Part shown: in pieces, positions 21,123 to 30,120 of the stretch
Layout of the letters: every line of letters begins with the position of its first letter
Numbering within the stretch: the stretch's first letter is position 1
Origin: a virus
IMG/VR virus record: IMGVR_UViG_3300037504_000719
Location: 1 to 45,522 of that record
Direction: 5' to 3' (one strand)
Length of the DNA: 45,522 bases
Program-made: the position numbers and the translations under genes
Notes under the pieces: generated by a model
What the model saw: the letters and a program-made list of their open reading frames with translations, nothing else
Told to the model about the DNA's origin: nothing
Databases searched by the model: none

Positions 21123-22300
21123 CAGCTCACCGATATCGTCCCTGGGACTCCCTTTTCTCGTACCCCGATATCCACGTTCGAAGCAGCGTAGGGGTCCGCG
21201 TCTCGCCTCATGGTGACGGTCATCGATACAATCCCTTCGATGGGGGCGATCGCTGCTATGACCTTGTACTGAAGCGCATCATCGCCGACCGTCAAGACGC
21301 TGAGATAGCTGGAGACAGCCTCCTCGGCCTGGTCGAGTCCGTCCGCCGGGAAGTCCGCCGATGGGACGATCACGACGTTCACGTCCACGTCTACCTCGTC
21401 GGCATCCTCATAGTAGATCGTATGTGTATCCCCTTGAGAATCCTCGATATTCTGGAAATGTGACCCGTAGGTCTGTATCCCGGCTGCCACGTGTTCGAAC
21501 AGGACCTGGCAGAGCTCCTGTGCTTCAGTTGCATCGGCAGCCGCTGGATAGACGACCGCCTCAACCGAATGACCCGGGCGTCCCTCTCCGTCCGTTGCAT
21601 CCTCCACGTTCTGGTAGACGTGGACGTATTGGACCCAGGAAACCTCGGCCGCCCTCGCTTGAATCGATCCGAGAGTCGTGGATCCGATAATCTGGCCGCT
21701 CAGGGCCATCCTGATCGCGAGTTCAGAGTCGGTCTCGATATCCCTCCCAGGGATCGCTGCTGCATCGTTGGTTACCGAGGTCCAGCCCCCAACCGGAGTG
21801 ACGATCGTATCGATGGAGCTTGCGGGGGCCTGAAGGGACCCAGTGTCGACTGCCGTAGCGTCGACAGTGGCCCCGTCGTCTCCAGCTCCATGATGGTCCG
21901 CGGTGAACGTGACAGCCTCATTTGTTGTGTATTGGTCTCCCCCGCTTCCCTTGGAGACCGTCGAGCCAGCAGGGACCACCGTCCCAACCACTCCCCGGAG
22001 CTGCAGTTCTACGGTGCTCCGAGTTGCTGCGAGGCGAGTAAGCCCCTTGATCGTGGCGAGGTTGTCCAGCTGGACTCCTGTCGCGTTCGAGGGATTCATC
22101 GCATCATACACCTCCGCGAGTGAGTCCCATACGGTCGCGAGCATCCCGGCGAGAATCCCCGCTATGACGGCCTCAGGGCTATCGGCGTCCAACGAGATCC
22201 CAGCTCCGAGTTGGGCCTGTAGTGCGGCCTCGAGCTCTGAACGTACTGCGGCCAGATCCATCGCGCTGAATCCTGCGGTTGTCATTCCGTACGTCGCCAT
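21122..22300 (-). CDS. Baseplate wedge protein gpJ-like, 392 aa
   Basis: Typical baseplate J pattern: an N-terminal helix, then DSPEAVIAGILAGMLATVWDSLAEVYDAMNP, LDNLATIKGLTRL, VPAGSTV and late DSELAIRMAL and VSWVQYVHV motifs. It forms the wedge periphery of a contractile baseplate. ATG 22300 is three bases after AGGAG; an ATG at 22285 is possible, and the longer frame to 22354 overlaps the gpW-like gene and was rejected. Confidence 0.88.
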   Translation of the reverse strand: MATYGMTTAGFSAMDLAAVRSELEAALQAQLGAGISLDADSPEAVIAGILAGMLATVWDSLAEVYDAMNPSNATGVQLDNLATIKGLTRLAATRSTVELQLRGVVGTVVPAGSTVSKGSGGDQYTTNEAVTFTADHHGAGDDGATVDATAVDTGSLQAPASSIDTIVTPVGGWTSVTNDAAAIPGRDIETDSELAIRMALSGQIIGSTTLGSIQARAAEVSWVQYVHVYQNVEDATDGEGRPGHSVEAVVYPAAADATEAQELCQVLFEHVAAGIQTYGSHFQNIEDSQGDTHTIYYEDADEVDVDVNVVIVPSADFPADGLDQAEEAVSSYLSVLTVGDDALQYKVIAAIAPIEGIVSMTVTMRRDADPYAASNVDIGVREKGVPGTISVS

Positions 22301-22308
22301 CCTCTCTC

Positions 22309-22728
22309 CTAGTATATGCGCCCGATCGACGGGAACAGGAGGACAAACCCCCATGGTCTCACTGGGTCGGTTTCGCTCTCCGCCTCGATATCTCCCTCCT
22401 CAGTGATCGCAACGAAGGATAACGAGAGCTCTCGAGCTGCATAATCGAATGTGAGGTCGAATGAGCGGATACCGATCACCCCATTCACCCGCATGATCTC
22501 AGCTCGAAACATGGCCGACACTGCGGTTTCATCCGGGCGCTTGACCAGTACCTCATCCCGATAAGCCACTCCCGCCATGAGATCCAGGAACCACTCTCCC
22601 CGAAACATCGAGAGCCTGACCTGGAGGCGCTGGGCAATCGCTGCTCTCCCCTCGAGGAGGGACATCCGCCCGGATGATGAGAGGTCCAGATCTCCGTCGC
22701 TATCCAGCTTGATGGTCCTTGCCGTCAT
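22309..22728 (-). CDS. Baseplate protein gpW/gp25-like, 139 aa
   Basis: Matches the gpW/gp25 wedge: an N-terminal beta hairpin, then GRAAIAQRLQVRLSMFRGEWFLD, GVAYRDEVLVKRPD, an IRSFDLTFDYAARELSLSF core. It makes the inner baseplate ring next to the sheath. The ATG at 22728 overlaps the spike stop (ATGA). Length is typical. Confidence 0.85.
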   Translation of the reverse strand: MTARTIKLDSDGDLDLSSSGRMSLLEGRAAIAQRLQVRLSMFRGEWFLDLMAGVAYRDEVLVKRPDETAVSAMFRAEIMRVNGVIGIRSFDLTFDYAARELSLSFVAITEEGDIEAESETDPVRPWGFVLLFPSIGRIY

Positions 22729-23360
22729 TCCGCCTTCACAATCGTTGCCGCTACGCTCCCAGGCGTATAGCTACGCCCGAGAGCCGCCAGGTGGATAGAT
22801 ATCTCCTGAAGCTCCTTGAGCACGAGATCTGCCATGGCGACATATTCTGTAGCTCCCTCTCCGAGGTAGATGGTCGTCCCATCCACCACAACCTCGCCGT
22901 CGCTCTTCAGCTGGATGTAGTTCTTCGAGCTCCTCGCCGAGATCACAAGGTCAGTTGCGCTGGCCTGGGTGATCACGTTGGGCCTGGAGACCGGCGAGGG
23001 CCACGCCACGGCATCGCTCCAGTCAAATATCCGCTCGGTACCCGGAGCCCGGTAGCCCCCATATTCGAGCCACTCATCGATATCCCGTTCCGCGAAGAAC
23101 AGCCACACCTCATCACCGACCGCGAGAGACCACGTGACAGCCCAGGCCGAGCTGCCCGGGAACAGTATCGGGACCTTCGTGATCGGCGGTATACGCGACC
23201 CGTCAGCCTGCGTCACGGCGGGCTGTATGGTCGCGGTCTGGTCTGTATGGTCGTAGGACTGGACGAACCCTGGCATCCCGACTCGCACACGGCGGAGCTC
23301 TGTCCTGACGGCTCGCTCGAGCACTCCCCAAAGTGTTGGTGTTTCCTGTGCCTCCGTCAT
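22725..23360 (-). CDS. Baseplate spike protein (gp138/gpV-type OB domain), 211 aa
   Basis: The N-terminal half forms an OB-like unit (GFVQSYDHTDQTATIQPAV, IPPITKVPILFPGS, LAVGDEVWLFFAERDID), as in Gp138/gpV-family membrane-puncturing spikes, followed by a repetitive beta section (IQLKSDGEVVVDGTTIYLG) suited to a triple-stranded spike. It sits between the hub and gpW genes. Coupled by ATGA overlaps at both ends. Confidence 0.8.
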   Translation of the reverse strand: MTEAQETPTLWGVLERAVRTELRRVRVGMPGFVQSYDHTDQTATIQPAVTQADGSRIPPITKVPILFPGSSAWAVTWSLAVGDEVWLFFAERDIDEWLEYGGYRAPGTERIFDWSDAVAWPSPVSRPNVITQASATDLVISARSSKNYIQLKSDGEVVVDGTTIYLGEGATEYVAMADLVLKELQEISIHLAALGRSYTPGSVAATIVKAE

Positions 23361-24199
23361 ATCACCCGCTCAGTAGCCTCCACGTTAGTATGATAGGCCG
23401 AGTCCCATCCGCTGTCACCTACCGCCCTGATTTTCCTGATCACATACAGTCCAGTGAACTCCCTCGATTCCAGCTGGACGAGTTGCCCCGGCCGCATATC
23501 CGATCGGAGTAACTGAGTCCACTTCACCCCCACGACCCTCGTCCGGTTGTTCCGCTGTTTCGTGAGCTCGCTCGGACTGCCGATAAGCCCTGTTTCTGGG
23601 CTGACCCGCTGCAGGGTACCCGGAAGGGCGCCGTTCCGCGCCACGATCTGTAATTGCCCATCAGCTATCCACCAGTCGGCATCGAATTCAGCGGCCAGAT
23701 CATCGAGGTACTGTTTCACGCCCCCAGCGAGGGTTTGCCCTCCGAGGAGGACCCTCGGAGTTGCTGGGAGGTCTGCATATCCGACTGTCAATCCGAGCGT
23801 GTTCGTGATCTCCCTCAGGAGATCGACGGTTGTGCGGTTGGGGCCCAGGGTGACTGCCATCGTGCTCTCAACGAGAGCCTTCTCTCCATCTCCAGCCTCA
23901 ATCTTCGTCTCGATATCCACCTCGCCGTGCTCCACGTACACTCGACGGATATCGCCACGAAACAGTACCCCTGCCATGTGTTGGTAGCCCGCATTCAGCT
24001 GCACAAACTGCCCGCTCGTCTGCAGCCACTTTCTCGATGCCGGCGAAAGGTTCACGCAGGAGATCTGCGCAGTTGCCGGGCCCCTGCGCTCATACTCGAC
24101 CTGGAATTTTATCCTCAGGTCCGACCAGCGGAACGATACCCCGCCGACGTCTCCATCGCTCACCAGAACCGAGGCCCGCCTGTCGAAGTAGAGGCTCAC
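23357..24199 (-). CDS. Baseplate hub protein (gpD/gp27-like), 280 aa
   Basis: Position between the plug and the spike and the beta-rich pattern (IKFQVEYERRGPATAQISCVNLS, RGDIRRVYVEHGEVDIETKIEAGDG, VGYADLPATPRVLLGGQ) fit late-control-D/gp27-type hub proteins that carry the spike. The start is GTG at 24199, overlapping the upstream stop (GTGA). Size is short for the family but usual for small myophages. Confidence 0.75.
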   Translation of the reverse strand: MSLYFDRRASVLVSDGDVGGVSFRWSDLRIKFQVEYERRGPATAQISCVNLSPASRKWLQTSGQFVQLNAGYQHMAGVLFRGDIRRVYVEHGEVDIETKIEAGDGEKALVESTMAVTLGPNRTTVDLLREITNTLGLTVGYADLPATPRVLLGGQTLAGGVKQYLDDLAAEFDADWWIADGQLQIVARNGALPGTLQRVSPETGLIGSPSELTKQRNNRTRVVGVKWTQLLRSDMRPGQLVQLESREFTGLYVIRKIRAVGDSGWDSAYHTNVEATERVI

Positions 24200-24588
24200 G
24201 TTGTCACTCCTCCAGACCCACCCTCTCCCTTCTGGATGGCCGTCACCGCCGCAGTGATTGCGGCGGAATCCTCCGGCGAGATATACACGAAGAGCCTCCG
24301 CTCACTCACCACCTCATCTCTCGTGGGGTCCTCCAGATTGACCTGGAGATCGACCAGGATGATCTCGCCGTCCGGGAACCCCTCGTGGGCTCTGTACGGA
24401 CCGAGTATCGGGCGCATTACGCCTACCCGGGCCCCGCGCAGCAGGACTGTCCCGTCGAGTTGCTCGAGGTCCATAAACCACGCTGCAGCTCGAGCTCGAT
24501 ACCGGAACCTGAACCGGTATCGTGTATCCCCGAGAGGGGTAACGAACGTCTGTTTCCCTCTGTTCGGATCCAGCGGGATGAGTCTCAT
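24196..24588 (-). CDS. Baseplate plug-like protein (DUF6983 type), 130 aa
   Basis: The start RLIPLDPNRGKQTFVTPLGD, an FRYRARAAAWFMDL segment and an LLRGARVG turn match small phage baseplate plug proteins that close the tail tube below the tape measure. It lies between the Dit-like and hub genes, coupled to both. The C-terminal Gly-rich tail is short. Confidence 0.6.
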   Translation of the reverse strand: MRLIPLDPNRGKQTFVTPLGDTRYRFRFRYRARAAAWFMDLEQLDGTVLLRGARVGVMRPILGPYRAHEGFPDGEIILVDLQVNLEDPTRDEVVSERRLFVYISPEDSAAITAAVTAIQKGEGGSGGVTT

Positions 24589-25238
24589 TCTGTACCTCCG
24601 CCGCCGAACAGAAACCGCTCGGCTGTATCGCTCACTTCCTCGGTGTCCTCGTCGAAGTTGAGGCCCAGCCCATATAAAATACTCTGGTTCGTCTCCTCCT
24701 CCTCCTCGGGGGTCGTCTCCTCCTCCTCGCTCCCTGTGTTCGTCTCATCCTCCGCGCTATCCCGTACCTCCTCCGCGATGAGAGAAGGATCGATCTCGAC
24801 GAACTCTGGCGACGTGATTCGGATTTGTTTCAGCTGGATGCTCACCTGGAGCTCGTTCCTCGAGCTCTTCGGGTCACGTGGGCTCGATACCTGGACGATG
24901 GCCATGTTCTCGTACACTGTGAGGCCCGTGACGACGGTCACTAGCTCCGCCCTTTCCATCATCTCCACTATGGTCTCATAGGCGACACGGGCCCTTTGCG
25001 AAGGCGTGAGGGCGTCAACGATGATCGGGGTGTTCGTTACGACTCCAGAAAGAGCGAGGGTCTTCTGTTTCAGCTGGATGTGGTCGGTAATTGGAGAAGC
25101 TCCCTCGACTGTATGCTCGGTTGCGTCCGCGGATACCTCGTGGGACTCTGAGGTGACCACATCGAAGGTGAACGCCCTCTGGAGAGCGTCCGTAATGCTC
25201 GCTCCGACTCGGGCTCGGTCTCGTATCAGTGTAGCCAT
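24585..25238 (-). CDS. Dit/adaptor-like baseplate protein, 217 aa
   Basis: Follows the tape measure, where contractile-tail phages carry a Dit-like or LysM-adaptor gene. The first 130 residues are mixed alpha-beta (AFTFDVVTSESHEVSADATEHT, ITDHIQLKQKTLALSGVV), with the start of distal-tail-type domains; a Glu-rich linker (about 165-190) leads to a short tail. The acidic stretch is unusual for this group. ATG 25238 follows AGGAGGGT. Confidence 0.6.
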   Translation of the reverse strand: MATLIRDRARVGASITDALQRAFTFDVVTSESHEVSADATEHTVEGASPITDHIQLKQKTLALSGVVTNTPIIVDALTPSQRARVAYETIVEMMERAELVTVVTGLTVYENMAIVQVSSPRDPKSSRNELQVSIQLKQIRITSPEFVEIDPSLIAEEVRDSAEDETNTGSEEEETTPEEEEETNQSILYGLGLNFDEDTEEVSDTAERFLFGGGGTE

Positions 25239-25246
25239 CGACCCTC

Positions 25247-27040
25247 CTACTCGAATACTCGCCCGCTGCCGCTGGTCATCCGCTCGACCTGGCGAAGCAC
25301 GGGCCCAAAGGCGCGGTCGAATCCGGCCTCGACGGCTGAACCAAATTGCTCGGGGCTCATATTGGCGGTCCCGGCGACCTCCACACGTACCTCTCCGACT
25401 GATACATTCGCATTGCCGCCGACGTTCGTCGTTCCAGCTCCTTCTCCTGTCCGGGCTGACATCGGCACATATTCAGTGCCTACAGCCACACCGCCGGCCT
25501 GAGCCAGTCTTTCCGACTCCGCCACCAAGGCAGCTCTACGGCGAAGGAGGGCTCGCTCCTCATCGGTTACAAGTCGCCGAGTGATGGTCGGTATATCTTC
25601 CACTTCCTCCCAACCTGCAGCTCTCTGCATGGCCTGTATCTGCGCAGCCCGAGCATGGCGGGCCTGCTGCATTGCTGCCCGCTCCACGTCAAGCTCCGTA
25701 ATCTCCTCAACAATCTCCCCAGCTTCTCGGGCTGACCGTATCGCTTCGAGGTTCTGTAGCCCCTCGATTGCCTGACGTATGTTACCGTACAGGGCTCGAA
25801 AAAAATCTCCGAACTTCTCGTCCATCCAGTCGATGGCGCTACCGACTGCCTCGGTCATATCGTTCCAGATCTCAACTCCATCAGTCCTCACCCAGTTCGC
25901 GAGATCTGCGAGAGCTCCGAGAAGCCCATCCCGCCCCTGGAAGCGATCCACGAACGACCCCACCATCGAGTCGCCGCCCTCGAGCCACGTCACGAAGTCC
26001 TCAATGAGGAGCGGGATGATAAGTAGGAGTGTCGCTATCGCGGCTCTGAGACCGATCGTTGCAGTGGTCACACCGGCCACCGCCCCGGCCATCGAGATGA
26101 ACAGACCGATGAGAAACTGGATGCCTGCGATGACCTTGAAAGCGATGAAGGCGTACAGGAGACCCTTCACGACCTCCATATTATCTCCGACGAACCGCAG
26201 AATCCCCGCGAGGATCTCGAGGGCAGGGGTGAGGATGGCGGAGATTCCCTCAGCGAGGCCACCGGCTCCACCGACCATATCTCGGATCTCTGTCAGTACC
26301 GCCCTGAAGGCATCCGCTGCGCCTGTCTTCCCGATCTCACGCAGAAACAGGGTGATATTATCCTTGAGGTTCGAGATGATCCCGCCCAAGGTCTCCATCT
26401 GGCGTGACATCTGTCCCGCATATCGAGTCTCGGCGAGATTAACGAGATGGTCCTGGATCGCCTGCGCGTCCCTCGATACGCGCTGTGTCACCCCATCCAT
26501 CGTGATGGCTACCTGGTTCCCCTCAACCCTCGCTATCACCCCGAAGCGCTTCAGCGGCTCGAACTCCCCATAGGCTGCAGCCCGGACGGCTGTCACGCTC
26601 TCCGAGATGTTCCTCCCGAAGGCACTCGCCATGTCTCCCATGGCCCTCATCGCACGTTCTGAGTTATCCAGACCTGCAGCTCCAAGCTGGATGTAAGCCT
26701 CGGTCGCCTGCTCGAGAGCGAACGGAGTCTCGGCCGCGAAGCGGACCATCCGGTCCATCGCTTGCTGTGCCCCCTCGAAGCTCCTCTCTATCGTGTACAG
26801 CGACCCTTCCAGCTGCTCAAATAGGACGTTTACCTGGAGCAGCCGCCTGGCCGCGAGAGCTGCAGCTGCCAGCCCGGCGAAGCGCGTTATCAGTCCTCCC
26901 AGACCGCTCGAGAAACGCTGGTTCGTGACGGCGGCTCGCCTGGCCGCCTTATCGTAGCGCTCGACTCCCTCCTTTGCCCGCCGCAACTTCCTGGAGTCGG
27001 TCTTGTAGCCGAAGACCGTGAGGAATTCCCTGATCACCAT
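25247..27040 (-). CDS. Tail tape measure protein, 597 aa
   Basis: Long helical protein with the tape-measure pattern: a basic N-terminus, an N-terminal conserved block (RAMRAMGDMASAFGRNISESVTAVRAA), hydrophobic segments near 285-345, and a Gly-rich end. At ~1.5 angstrom per residue the tail would be roughly 90 nm, a short contractile tail. It follows the frameshifted chaperones, as usual. The ATG at 27040 overlaps the stop of the -1 frame chaperone extension. Confidence 0.9.
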   Translation of the reverse strand: MVIREFLTVFGYKTDSRKLRRAKEGVERYDKAARRAAVTNQRFSSGLGGLITRFAGLAAAALAARRLLQVNVLFEQLEGSLYTIERSFEGAQQAMDRMVRFAAETPFALEQATEAYIQLGAAGLDNSERAMRAMGDMASAFGRNISESVTAVRAAAYGEFEPLKRFGVIARVEGNQVAITMDGVTQRVSRDAQAIQDHLVNLAETRYAGQMSRQMETLGGIISNLKDNITLFLREIGKTGAADAFRAVLTEIRDMVGGAGGLAEGISAILTPALEILAGILRFVGDNMEVVKGLLYAFIAFKVIAGIQFLIGLFISMAGAVAGVTTATIGLRAAIATLLLIIPLLIEDFVTWLEGGDSMVGSFVDRFQGRDGLLGALADLANWVRTDGVEIWNDMTEAVGSAIDWMDEKFGDFFRALYGNIRQAIEGLQNLEAIRSAREAGEIVEEITELDVERAAMQQARHARAAQIQAMQRAAGWEEVEDIPTITRRLVTDEERALLRRRAALVAESERLAQAGGVAVGTEYVPMSARTGEGAGTTNVGGNANVSVGEVRVEVAGTANMSPEQFGSAVEAGFDRAFGPVLRQVERMTSGSGRVFE

Positions 27041-27276
27041 GATTGCCTCATCTTCGCTTCCATCGCCTCAACCTCGAGGTATGAGGCGACTCGTATCACG
27101 TCATCCACTGACCAATCGCGCTGTATGCTGATGAGCTGCTCGCCGCTGCCTCTCCACACTGAATAGATCATCCACGGGACTCCGGTCGCGCAGGCGCGGC
27201 GGTAGAGAGGTTTCAGGCGGGGGTCTTCCGGTCCTTGGGCTGCTCCGCTTCGCCTGCTAGCGGCAGCCCATTGAAC
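27034..27276 (-). CDS. Tail assembly chaperone C-terminal extension (gpT-like, via -1 frameshift), 80 codons
   Basis: An open frame without its own good start continues from inside the gpG-like gene and ends seven bases into the tape measure. Reading shifts -1 at the slippery heptamer A.AAT.TTG (27282-27276), giving VQWAAASRRSG... and a helical end (WSVDDVIRVASYLEVEAME), the pattern of gpT domains. The joined product would be 233 aa. This G/GT arrangement is conserved in many tailed phages; the slip rate is unknown. Confidence 0.8.
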   Translation of the reverse strand, partial: VQWAAASRRSGAAQGPEDPRLKPLYRRACATGVPWMIYSVWRGSGEQLISIQRDWSVDDVIRVASYLEVEAMEAKMRQSW

Positions 27277-27734
27277 AAATTTCCATAGTTCTCGGTCAGG
27301 ACCAGCGCCGCAATCTGGATCATCTCCTGGTAATTCCCCTGGAACGCCTGGTTGATTGTCCAGTGATCGCTTGCAGTCGCAGCACCCCCGCTGAACGTCT
27401 TCCCGTCCCGAATCGTATGGCGAAACAGCCGTTTGAGGAGGGACGTTCCGTCTTTCCTCCTCATCAGCCCTGCCGCCAACCGGGCGAAGCCCTGGCCGAT
27501 CATGGTGAGATCGACCTCAGCATCCTCGAGCCCCTCGATCTCTCCCTCGTACCCGCGAAGCTCGAGCAGGTACCTCCGAGCTCCCTCCACGAGATCGCCG
27601 AACGCTTCTCCCGAGACCTCAACGATATCCAAGAACAGGTTCCACCCCTCCTCGCCAGGGTGCTGTACTATCTGGATCTCGTGGGACTCCCCGTGGGCAT
27701 CCCGCGTGTACTTCGTATCGGACGTCTTTCGCAT
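27213..27734 (-). CDS. Tail assembly chaperone gpG-like, 173 aa
   Basis: Lies between the tube and tape-measure genes, the place of the lambda gpG-type chaperone, which binds the tape measure during tail assembly. Beta-rich N-terminus, a helical C-terminus (WTINQAFQGNYQEMIQIAALVLTENYGNLF). The ATG at 27734 follows AGGAGAAG; the frame upstream of it is non-coding. The -1 slip near its end makes the longer form. Confidence 0.8.
   Translation of the reverse strand: MRKTSDTKYTRDAHGESHEIQIVQHPGEEGWNLFLDIVEVSGEAFGDLVEGARRYLLELRGYEGEIEGLEDAEVDLTMIGQGFARLAAGLMRRKDGTSLLKRLFRHTIRDGKTFSGGAATASDHWTINQAFQGNYQEMIQIAALVLTENYGNLFNGLPLAGEAEQPKDRKTPA
27276..27282 (-). other. Programmed -1 frameshift site AAATTTG
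   Basis: Read on the minus strand in the gpG frame as A.AAT.TTG, a canonical X.XXY.YYZ slippery heptamer, three codons before the -1 frame becomes clearly different. It is the only such heptamer I found near the gpG end. A C5 run at the stop is a weaker alternative. Confidence 0.75.
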
Positions 27735-27768
27735 TGACTCTTCTCCTATTGCTTGACCTCGGCGACGA

Positions 27769-28218
27769 CTACGGAAGGGCATCAAGGAAATCGATCCCAG
27801 CCTTGATCGGGATCTCGGTCACCTCGCCGCAGTCGATGGTCCACTCTCTTTCACCAACATCCTTCCCAAAGGGGTTGTCGGCGCTCTTCATGACCCACCC
27901 ATCCTCGGAGAAGTACTCTGTCCCGGTGGACGGGTCGAAGAGATTCACCGGCACGACTCCCTTCCCGGTCGCGAGATCGCTCACGTGCAAGGACTGGAGG
28001 ATCGCGTTGATATCCGATGTCTGAAGGCAGGTCACAGTGAACTTGCCTCCCTTGTTGTTGCTCCTGGCCCGAGCTGCCTCTCCGTCGCAACCGACCTTCT
28101 TCGCCCAGGCGTCCTCGTCGTAGGCGAAGGATACGAATGCGGACTCACCCCCGCCTTTTAGCGGGATACCCGCAACGATGAAGTTCACCTTGTTCACGTC
28201 ATATGTGATCGTTGCCAT
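27769..28218 (-). CDS. Tail tube protein, 149 aa
   Basis: Size, place after the sheath, and the pattern VNFIVAGIPLKGGGESAFVSFAYDED, KKVGCDGEAARARSNNKGGKFTVTCLQTSD, with an end IDCGEVTEIP, are those of myophage tube proteins (DUF3277-like). It forms the inner channel. ATG 28218 is close behind the sheath stop. Confidence 0.85.
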   Translation of the reverse strand: MATITYDVNKVNFIVAGIPLKGGGESAFVSFAYDEDAWAKKVGCDGEAARARSNNKGGKFTVTCLQTSDINAILQSLHVSDLATGKGVVPVNLFDPSTGTEYFSEDGWVMKSADNPFGKDVGEREWTIDCGEVTEIPIKAGIDFLDALP

Positions 28219-28230
28219 ATTCTAGGCCTC

Positions 28231-29571
28231 CTATGGAATATCGGTCGTTACGTACCCGGTGATCACACTACCGTGGATCGCTCCCGATAGATACGCGGTG
28301 AACTCCCACGAGAGCTCCCGGTTATCTACATCGGTATCGTCCACGTCGGCGCGAAGGGGCATGGTCACCGTGTAGTCCGTGAAGTGTCCAGCTTTCACGC
28401 CCTTCTGCAGGCGGTTTCGGGTCATCGCACCATGAGCTTTGATCCCGTCGTCTGTATACGGGATCTTCTCGTTTCGGTTGTAGGTCTCGAGGTACCACCG
28501 ATAGATGTCCTCCTCGAGCCTGAAATGCAGCCAGTCTCGAATGATCACCTCATCAGCATACTTCCCAGCTGGGACGAGCCCTTTCCAGGTCGCTCCGACG
28601 CCGGCGAGGGTCTCGTAAAAGTTCGCCGACTTCCCGGTGATCGTCGTCTGCACAGTGGATGTCAGGCTGTCGGCTGTGACACCGGTCAAGGTGGCAAACG
28701 CCCACGCGTTGCTCTCGGTGTCCAGGTCTGCAGATCCCCTCCGAGCTGTCCACGCCTCCGCTGCCATCTCCGAATCGTCGGAGTGATAGAGGACCATCGT
28801 GCGGTAGTACAGCTCATCCTGGAGCTTCGAGGCGAGGTCGTCGGTCGCTGTGGCGCTGATGATGTCTGCCTGGTTGCACTGTACGATTGCGAACTTGTAC
28901 AGGCTCTCGATCCGGAGAGCGACCTCCTCCAGCTGGTACTCGTCTCGAGTCTCGACGTTCACAAAATACGCAGAGTCGTCCTCAGCGAAGATGGCATCGA
29001 ACACGTCTCCCCACCCCACATTCGCTGTCGATCCGCTGCCGACGTCGCTCTTCGTGTAGGCGCCTCCGGATGGAGCTGTGACCGAGCTCGTGAAGCTCAC
29101 TCCTGCGTTATCCGCTGTGCAGGTGAAGACCGCTCCTGCTCCCGCTGCCACTGTCACGAGCGGGTCAGCTCCGGAGGCCGCAATCAACCCGGCCGCGATA
29201 TCCGCTACAGCATCCGCTCCGTCGGCGGTGAATGTGTACGCCGTCCCGTTGATCGTGAGGATCCAGTCGCCAGCGGCGGCCGTGGTGATCTCGTACTCAT
29301 CGACCTGGGCGACAAAAGTATCATCTCCCCTACCTACCGCGACCCGGTCAGGGTGATTCGGCTGGGAGAAGATCGCCGAGAGGGCAAGATACTCATAGTC
29401 CGATGAGCTCACCCCGGCCTCGGTGTCAGCCAGCAACGCTGCGGCGCTGGTGTACCAACGAAGGCGTTCCGAGAAGCCCACCGTGGTCCCGACCACGATC
29501 TGCTCGAAGGTGGACACACCAATCGGAGGCGAATCCAGCGAGATGGAGATTGACAGCACGTCTTCGATCAT
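28231..29571 (-). CDS. Tail sheath protein (DUF3383-like), 446 aa
   Basis: Matches the DUF3383 sheath type: an N-terminal SISISLDSPPIGVSTFEQIVVG block, a middle with a Thr/Ser/Ala-rich insertion (about 95-180), then long alpha-beta units and a C-terminal domain (GVKAGHFTDYTVTMP, ELSWEFTAYLSGAIHG). It makes the contractile outer tail. The ATG at 29571 has a weak site, AGGAGCAGG. The insertion resembles one in the 237-aa protein at 18465. Confidence 0.88.
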   Translation of the reverse strand: MIEDVLSISISLDSPPIGVSTFEQIVVGTTVGFSERLRWYTSAAALLADTEAGVSSSDYEYLALSAIFSQPNHPDRVAVGRGDDTFVAQVDEYEITTAAAGDWILTINGTAYTFTADGADAVADIAAGLIAASGADPLVTVAAGAGAVFTCTADNAGVSFTSSVTAPSGGAYTKSDVGSGSTANVGWGDVFDAIFAEDDSAYFVNVETRDEYQLEEVALRIESLYKFAIVQCNQADIISATATDDLASKLQDELYYRTMVLYHSDDSEMAAEAWTARRGSADLDTESNAWAFATLTGVTADSLTSTVQTTITGKSANFYETLAGVGATWKGLVPAGKYADEVIIRDWLHFRLEEDIYRWYLETYNRNEKIPYTDDGIKAHGAMTRNRLQKGVKAGHFTDYTVTMPLRADVDDTDVDNRELSWEFTAYLSGAIHGSVITGYVTTDIP

Positions 29572-29583
29572 TTTCCTGCTCCT

Positions 29584-30120
29584 CTATGGCCAATCCGTCT
29601 CGAGGTCGTCCTCGAGCTCTCCGATTGTGCCTGCTATGCGCGAATGCTCAATGGTGCCACCCGCCGCATCGCCTGTGTAAGTCTGAGAGTACACCCACCG
29701 GATGGTGACGTCCACTCCAGACCTCTCCTCGTATTCCGTCTCACGAACTTCTGACAGGTCCGTGACCGGGCTAATGCCTACCAGCGCCACCCCTAGCCTG
29801 CCCGCAGTCGCGAGAGCGTTAAACGAGCTCTCAGAGGCTCTCAGAGCTTCCGCTCTATCGGCGCTGCCGCTACCCCAGAACTGGACCGAGTAGACGGTCT
29901 CCCGGTCTCCTGTGACTTGTACAGCTGCCGCTGAAGCTACGGCTTCGATCTGTGTCGTCGTATCCCGCCCCAAGGCCCTGGTTGTGACGTGCAGGATGGT
30001 GGCGTACGGAGTCGACGGGACGGGCCCGGGGTCGTTCCGCACTATCACCTCCTCATCGTCCAGGTCGGTTACGAGGACAACCAGATCTCTCACGGCCTGT
30101 AGCCGCTCCTCAGCTGTCAT
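29584..30120 (-). CDS. Tail completion/neck-terminator-like protein, 178 aa
   Basis: Lies just before the sheath, the usual place for the tail terminator or LIC_12616-type neck protein. Mixed alpha-beta, with PYATILHVT, EAVASAAAVQVTGDRETVYSVQFWG and DVTIRWVYSQTY. It caps the tube end for joining to the head. ATG 30120 overlaps the upstream stop. Confidence 0.7.
   Translation of the reverse strand: MTAEERLQAVRDLVVLVTDLDDEEVIVRNDPGPVPSTPYATILHVTTRALGRDTTTQIEAVASAAAVQVTGDRETVYSVQFWGSGSADRAEALRASESSFNALATAGRLGVALVGISPVTDLSEVRETEYEERSGVDVTIRWVYSQTYTGDAAGGTIEHSRIAGTIGELEDDLETDWP

Noticed and set aside
27213-27232. Slippage at the C5 run just before the gpG stop
   Set aside because: Possible, but the upstream A.AAT.TTG heptamer is a far better -1 site.
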